A stretch of DNA of 64,000 nucleotides, from assembly GCA_016648135.1 (NCBI GenBank), contig JADDOH010000292.1, positions 248,001 to 312,000 on the forward strand. The letters are read 5' to 3'. The notes under the pieces were generated by a model. The model saw nothing but the letters and a program-made list of their open reading frames with translations, was not told the origin of the DNA and searched no databases. Source of the stretch: Agrypnia vestita (Eukaryota > Arthropoda > Insecta > Trichoptera > Phryganeidae). Of this stretch, positions 59,109 through 64,000 are shown one piece after another (the stretch's first letter is position 1; each line of letters begins with the position of its first letter). Made by a program: the position numbers and the translations under genes.

Positions 59109-59453
59109 CTGCGAAAAATAAGAAATAATTAGTAGATAATTTTTAAATAAAGTAAATCAATTAAAGATTAATAACATGAATCAATTAAAAAAACCTCTAT
59201 GTGGATTTTTTTTTACTAATGTACCTATTACTTTCCCATTCCAGGAGATATCAATGTCGTCACAGGGACTTCATACGATTATGAAATATTTGAGACTTAT
59301 AAAGTTACTACATATATGTTATTCCATTTTAATTTATCATGGCATCACCTAGTGGGCATTATTTAAAGAATTTTGGATTCATTGAATTATTAGCTTCATA
59401 GATATTTAAAATGAAAGAATAGATGGAGCATTGCTACGGCACACTATATATAG

Positions 59454-59488
<35 letters not shown>

Positions 59489-59517
59489 GTTAACATTAAG
59501 GGCTGCACGGGTACAAT
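59109..59517. other. AT-rich spacer with (TA)n
   Basis: A TA microsatellite lies at 59445-59489, right beside the PLE copy. Nothing else recognised. Confidence 0.4.
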
Positions 59518-60100
59518 ATATGTTTAGTTCTAACTACTTTGGGTAACCCGCGTCAAATTCTGAGTCGTCAGGACCAGTGTCTGCCGACCGTTTCGAACCA
59601 GATTCTCACTGTTCCCCACTCTTTCAGGTTGCGCCCTATATTTTATATAATGAACAACAGAGACGATAGCATTCGACTTCCGACCGCATGGAGTAACATT
59701 CTTAATAATAATAATCAAATTTCTAATACAAATAATATTAATAATAATAAACCAGAAATCACGATGAAAACACCGAAGCAATTAGAAAATCCAACCTTCT
59801 CAATATTGTATAATGACGATAATAAAGTAAATATACGGATTACTAGAAGCCGAGCAAAACACATTAACGGCGTCGCTGGAGAAACCCACTCCTCCACAAA
59901 CACCTGACGCAGAAATTTTCAAACTTTCACTTGACGGTGAGCTCCGGACCCAAACGGCTGTACGCTTTTTGGAGAAGCAGCTCATCGACAAGGCGCCCTG
60001 AAGATGAATAGTGAGATCTGTTCGAAACGTCGGCAGACGACTGGTCCTGACGACCAGAATTTGACGCGGGTTACCCCCAAAGTAGTTAGAACTAACATAT
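59518..60100 (+). mobile_element. Penelope-like element remnant with inverted ends
   Basis: The right end (about 60000-60100) reads CCTGAAGATGAATAGTGAGA, TCGAAACGTCGGCAGACGAC, TTTGACGCGGGTTACCCCCA, AGTAGTTAGAACTAAC. The left end (59521-59612) is an inverted, slightly diverged copy of it. Between them an open frame has NNRDDSIRLPTAWSNILNNN (59649-59708) and TRSRAKHINGVAGE, matching the PLE C-terminal motif also seen at 49966-50137. So the copy kept the C-terminal tail and terminal repeats and lost RT and nuclease. Confidence 0.65.
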
Positions 60101-60549
60101 ATATGTCTCAAATTGTTTCTCAATCTCTAATCAGAATGTTATGGTGTTCGGGAAGGAAGAAAGTAAACAATATGCGAGGTATTGGGAGGTCATGAACGTT
60201 TGGAATAAGTATGTAGATGAATTTGTTCAATTATGAAATAGGAAAGGAAAGATATCGAAAGGAGGTTAAATTGGGTTAGATTTCTATTGCAGATTTGTGA
60301 GCCGAGGCAAGACCAGAAACGGTGCACAATTGAGTGTTGATGTATGGAAGTGAAGTCTAAGGCTGGCAGAAGAGTAGCGAAACAAGACTGAATGGCAAAT
60401 TAATTTATAATGTAAGGAACAAATAAATTTGTGGGGAATGTAAAGCTGATCTAGCATCGTGAAAAGGATTTAAAAAGGGTTGCTTACGTGGTTTGGTTAC
60501 GTAGAATTATTAAATGGTAATAATTTGTTACGAAATATATATAACTTAT

Positions 60550-60950
60550 CTGTAACTCGTCAAAAATAATGGCACTCTTGTGTGCCGGTTCCCAAAGAAT
60601 ATGTATTTACCTACTTACTTATAATCGACACCCATGAAATAGAAATAACGACTTTTATCAAAATAAACGATCATTTTTTTATATTTCCTCGGCTGGCAGT
60701 TAATGGTACTATTTAAAATCCTGGAAATTGTGCTAGGCTTAAAATTATATAGTAAATTTTTGACGGACCACGGAGAGGCGGCGGCAGGAAGATTCGTTAA
60801 GCGGCCGGTTCGGGTTTGCTGGCCCAGGGTTCAAGTCCCACCTCCGGCCTTTTAATTTGGCTTTTGTAGCCGTGAATTAAAATAACATTACGGATCTTAC
60901 CCAAAGTTACGGGAATAGACAGACAGACAGACAATGAAATTGGTAAGGCG
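60550..60950. mobile_element. composite repeat, copy B of a family with a tRNA-like segment
   Basis: Matches 26200-26600 along its length. The B box GGTTCAAGTCC (60828-60838) fits the consensus exactly, followed by CACCTCCGGCC. CGGAG (60775) could pair with CTCCG as a decayed acceptor stem. It ends in GACAGACAGACAATGAAATT. The tRNA-like segment is internal, with shared non-tRNA sequence on both sides, unlike a standard SINE. Confidence 0.55.
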
Positions 60951-61059
60951 ACATAATAAACAAATGTATAACCTCTCAAAATGGTAATTGATTTAATATC
61001 TATTAATATATTTAATATCTATAATATCTTTCCTGAAGGCATGTTTGACTTTCCGTATT

Positions 61060-61345
61060 GGTTCATAAATGCCGGTGCTTCTATGAAACTATACAACGAG
61101 GCTAGATGGCGTTGGTCACGTACGGCGAGACTGTCCTCGCGCTGCGCCGGCGCGAGAAAACAAAAACATATTTTTAAACTTGGTAACAATTGCTCTGGTT
61201 TTGATTGCGAACGGACATACCTATAATCAATTCGTAAATTTTGGAATCGTATTGTTTTCCGGGATTTCACCGGTCCATATTCTTTTTCGCGTGTTATTTG
61301 TGACGTGGAAGAAACAAGATATCTGCAAAACAAATTGGCGACACG
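61060..61345 (+). other. possible LTR end with primer-binding-site-like sequence
   Basis: A block of mixed composition (GC-rich at 61105-61165) leads to AAATTGGCGACACGAAGATC, with TGGCGACACG at 61336. TGGCGAC-type sequences commonly follow insect 5' LTRs. No coding region follows. The long minus-strand ORF here (61447-61019) has no known domain. Confidence 0.3.
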
Positions 61346-61559
61346 AAGATCCTGACCGGACAATTTTGTGGGAGAGGATAAATAGTAGTCAGTGATCATT
61401 TGGTTTACTCGTGTATGTTCTTCAGAGAGAGAAAAGTAATTTGACATTTTTTTGCATTTTCATATTGAGAGGTATTATTATAGTTGAATATTAAATTTAC
61501 CCAGTGGATGGCTATTTACGCGGCATCCGCCCACAAAGATACAGAAATTATTATATTTA

Positions 61560-61765
61560 AATGCCAGTATTGATATAGGCACTAGAAATAGAGGACGTCC
61601 GCGGAAGACTTGGCATGACCAGGTAAATGAGATATTGGAAGATGGTCCCATTAGAAACGTCAGCAAACAATGAGCTTGTATGCGGATAAGACGAGAGTTG
61701 TACGTCAGGACAGAAGAGTGCCGTAGTCCATCCTCTCCGTCAAACTCAGCGGAATAAGGGTGTAA
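61560..61765 (+). mobile_element. LINE 3' tail fragment
   Basis: Plus-strand translation reads GTRNRGRPRKTWHDQVNEIL, then past a stop RRELYVRTEECRSPSSPS. Both phrases match the tail at 44880-45164 (minus), and the first also matches 385-435 (minus). Confidence 0.7.
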
Positions 61766-62219
61766 TCGTAGGTTGATTAATCTTTCAAAATAAATTTTAA
61801 GTAATTCAGCTTGCTGTTGATTCAACTGAATCGGCAAAAATGCATTTCCTACGAGATGACACATTGTATTGTGTGTTGTACAGAGGATTATAATTATGTC
61901 ATAAAGCGCCCTTTAGGTGAAACTTGCACAAAAATTACAAAATGTATATTATTAATGTTATTTATTACTTATGTATCAGATTACAAGCTATTTAAATTTG
62001 TAAAATCACACTGATAGAAAAACAACTCCATTATAAACTGACATACTTGAAACACAAATATAAGACATATGTATGACACGGCAAATAATGAAAAAGAAAC
62101 TATAAATATTTTTTCCGGATCAAACAGCGAAAATTCCTGAATTATTAAACTAAGTACCTGACAGACTAAAAAATGAATCTGGACAAAACAAAATAGAAAG
62201 ATAATATAATAAATACTAG
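61766..62219. other. AT-rich spacer
   Basis: Nothing recognised. Confidence 0.35.
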
Positions 62220-62221
62220 CA

Positions 62222-62523
62222 GTTAAGCAATCTGCTGTCGCCAATTGCTTGCTGCTAGGCCCTGCGGGTGGCTGTCTAGGCCGCTGCCCGGCCGATGGTA
62301 ACTGCTACGCGGTAATTGCTATTTGCTCGCTGCTTGATAACGTGGTCGACTATGGTAGCCGCTTCGCGGTTGGTACTGATCGCTGCGCGGTCATTGGTGT
62401 CGTACAATTCATGGTGTCCTACAATCGGCTGTCGCCAATGGCAGGTACCGAGGGCGGCTATGGTGGGCGATTCGCAGCCAATGGTGGCCACTGCGCGGTG
62501 TTTGATTGCTGCAAGACCATGCT
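62222..62523. repeat. GC-rich degenerate tandem block
   Basis: Roughly 300 bp far richer in G and C than anything nearby. It is built of loosely repeated 20-21-bp pieces such as CTGCTACGCGGTAATTGC, CGCTTCGCGGTTGGTACTG, CGCTGCGCGGTCATTGGTG and CACTGCGCGGTGTTTGATTG. The plus frame is open for 92 codons (GGRFAANGGHCAVFD-like repeats), which probably follows from the repeat. It abuts the broken end of mariner copy 4. Confidence 0.6.
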
Positions 62524-63045
62524 GTAGTGCTGGTGTCGTTCACTACAGCTTTCTTAAATCTGGCCAGACGATTACGGCAGATGTCTATTGTCAGCAATTG
62601 CAAACCATGATGGAAAAGCTAGCTGCTAAACAACCGAGGCTGGTTAATCGCTCTAGGCCAATGCTGCTTCATGATAACGCTAGACCACATACTGCACAAC
62701 AGACGGCTACCAAATTAGAGGAGCTTCAATTGGAATGTCTAAGACATCCACCGTACTCTCCGGACCTTGCCCCAACAGATTACCATTTTTTTTCGAAATT
62801 TGGATAACTTCTTGCAAAGGAAAAAATTCAACTCCGATGGGGCAGTCCAAACCGCCTTCAAAGATTTTATTGATTCCCGTCCGAATGGTTTTTTTAGTAA
62901 AGGGATCGATGAACTACCTATGAGATGGCAAAAGTGCATAGATAGCAATGGTACATACTTTAATTAAATAAATATATTATAATAAAAAAAAATCGGCTTT
63001 ATGTTCCTCCCATACTAAACGCCAATTTCATATGTAAGGACCTAA
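62524..63045 (+). mobile_element. mariner element copy 4, 5'-truncated
   Basis: It begins abruptly at TAGTGCTGGTGTCGTTCACT, corresponding to about 55892 of copy 3, and continues to an intact 3' TIR ending CCTAA at 63045, followed by TA. The 5' half is absent and replaced by the GC-rich block. Confidence 0.92.
62526..62967 (+). pseudogene. mariner transposase C-terminal half, frameshifted
   Basis: Corresponds to residues from about 195 (AGVVHYSFLKSG) to the end. An extra T in a T-run (8 instead of 7, at 62787-62794) shifts the frame after PTDYHFF. The correct frame then continues FRNLDNFLQ to the stop at 62965-62967. D243 and D278 equivalents are present, D151 and the DNA-binding region are missing. 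Confidence 0.9.
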
Positions 63046-63047
63046 TA

Positions 63048-63879
63048 TAAATATTGGTGGGTTACATAGAGTTTAATTTCATTTGACTATTCGAGGTCTG
63101 TTCGTTTGAGTGGATATTTACCCATTTGGGGCTGTGTGGCCAATCCCGTTTTCTTTTGGTTCTGGTAAGAGTTGTTCGTGGGAGATAGTGTCAAGTACTT
63201 CCTTCGAATCGGTGAAGATCCCTATGCAATTACTTGATTTGTTCAATTTACGTTCTATAATGTTGAATGTTTTGCGGTTGCGTCTCGTGTGCATATTCCC
63301 CCAGTGAACCCGAATGGATTCTCATTTATTGTAGAATTGACTTTTATGATTGAATTTAGTATTTTTTTGATTGCTTATCCAAAAATTTTCGATATGTTAC
63401 ATAAATAGTATATTACTTGATTCTCATTGTTTATTAAATTAGATTACACTACCAACATGATTGCAAGTTATTATCTAATACCACACACTAGAATCTTAAT
63501 TCTTTTTGGATAGGTATAACAAATAATAAATATATAATTGTTAATATTTGATAATTATCGTTATCGTAAAATAAATCATTTGCATTAGCTTTTAAATAAA
63601 AATTTAATGCATAATATGTAGTCTTATACGACGTCTCAAAAATATTTGAACAAAAATAATCGTAGAACTGGCATATTTATAACTCCTTACGTAATAAATT
63701 ATAATCCCAATAAGAATAATTTCATTGTCTGTCTGACTGTTCGTAACTTCCTGTAATGTCCGTGACTTTTCTTTTAAATTTTTCATCAATTTTTTTTTAT
63801 ATTTAGTTTTTTGTTTTTAACGTAGATGAAATTTCTATATTTTTAACTAACTTTTATTGTTTGATTAACATAGACGACG
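63048..63879. other. AT-rich spacer with a small repeat
   Basis: AATAATTTCATTGTCTGTCT at 63715-63735 is the complement of the GACAGACAATGAAATTATT end of the 26.5-kb and 60.9-kb repeats, so a partial inverted copy lies here. Otherwise nothing recognised. Confidence 0.4.
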
Positions 63880-64000
63880 CCCCCCCCCCTTGCCGCACAA
63901 ACACCCCGCGATACATTTTCCATACAAATCTACACCATTTGACAAATCTTACCCAAATTTTGCATACTTTTTCATTAGGAACCGACATGTTAACGTCAAT
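63880..64000 (-). repeat. partial Helitron-type G-rich unit (reverse)
   Basis: A run of ten C (63880-63889), then the complement of the unit seen at 54300-54760: TACAAATCTACACC, TTTGACAAAT, AAATTTTGCATAC. It continues past the window edge. Confidence 0.65.

Noticed and set aside
61019..61447. 142-codon minus-strand ORF
   Set aside because: No recognisable domain or splice context; it overlaps a region that looks like a retroelement end on the other strand.

Overview
This window looks like nuclear DNA of a pterygote insect with a large, AT-rich, repeat-dense genome. The pointers are cecropia-type mariner elements with TA target duplications, several non-LTR retrotransposon (LINE) fragments, Penelope-like elements (PLEs), Helitron-like elements, tRNA-derived SINE-like repeats, a short (TTAGG)n stretch and spliceosomal GT-AG introns. 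The order cannot be fixed from the sequence alone. There is no bacterial-style gene organisation, no rRNA and no convincing intact tRNA gene.

Host genes. One host gene could be assembled. It is a four-exon, all phase-0 gene on the minus strand (exons 56537-56427, 53514-53359, 53069-52908 and 48536-48375). It encodes a small secreted protein of 188-196 aa that looks like the insect DUF1091 family. No single ORF shows it, because its introns 1 and 3 are full of transposons. A second, related last exon (59108-58940, minus) with a 1-nt frame disruption lies 2.4 kb upstream, which suggests a tandem paralogue or pseudogene. A further isolated exon-like segment (7906-8035, minus) is only a weak candidate.

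Mobile DNA, region by region. 0-2.4 kb: two LINE 3' fragments, then a full-length mariner with a 1-bp frameshift. 4.6-5.8 kb: a TTAA-flanked DNA transposon with a transposase-like tail. 12.3-16 kb: a tRNA-derived SINE, then a long decayed LINE on the minus strand interrupted by an antisense, 5'-truncated LINE with a poly(A) tail. 20-31.4 kb: small repeats, LINE tails, a Helitron-type terminus and a three-copy SINE-like family. 32.9-33.2 kb: a PLE-derived 86-bp perfect inverted repeat with a 12-bp target duplication. 34-46 kb: LINE fragments, an LTR-like repeat pair and a PLE GIY-YIG fragment with a hammerhead-like motif. 46-55 kb: Helitron-like elements with G-rich tandem arrays, a PLE fragment and a mariner pseudogene, largely inside host intron 3 and intron 1. 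55.1-56.4 kb: a full-length mariner with an uninterrupted 339-aa transposase in intron 1. 59.5-64 kb: an inverted-ended PLE, a tRNA-like repeat, a primer-binding-site-like sequence, a LINE tail and a 5'-truncated mariner fused to a GC-rich block.

How it fits together: the host locus is an island whose introns have repeatedly received elements. Most elements are dead. The youngest looks to be the mariner family, with high identity between copies, matching TIRs and one intact ORF. All identifications come from reading translations and motifs by eye; no database search was run.
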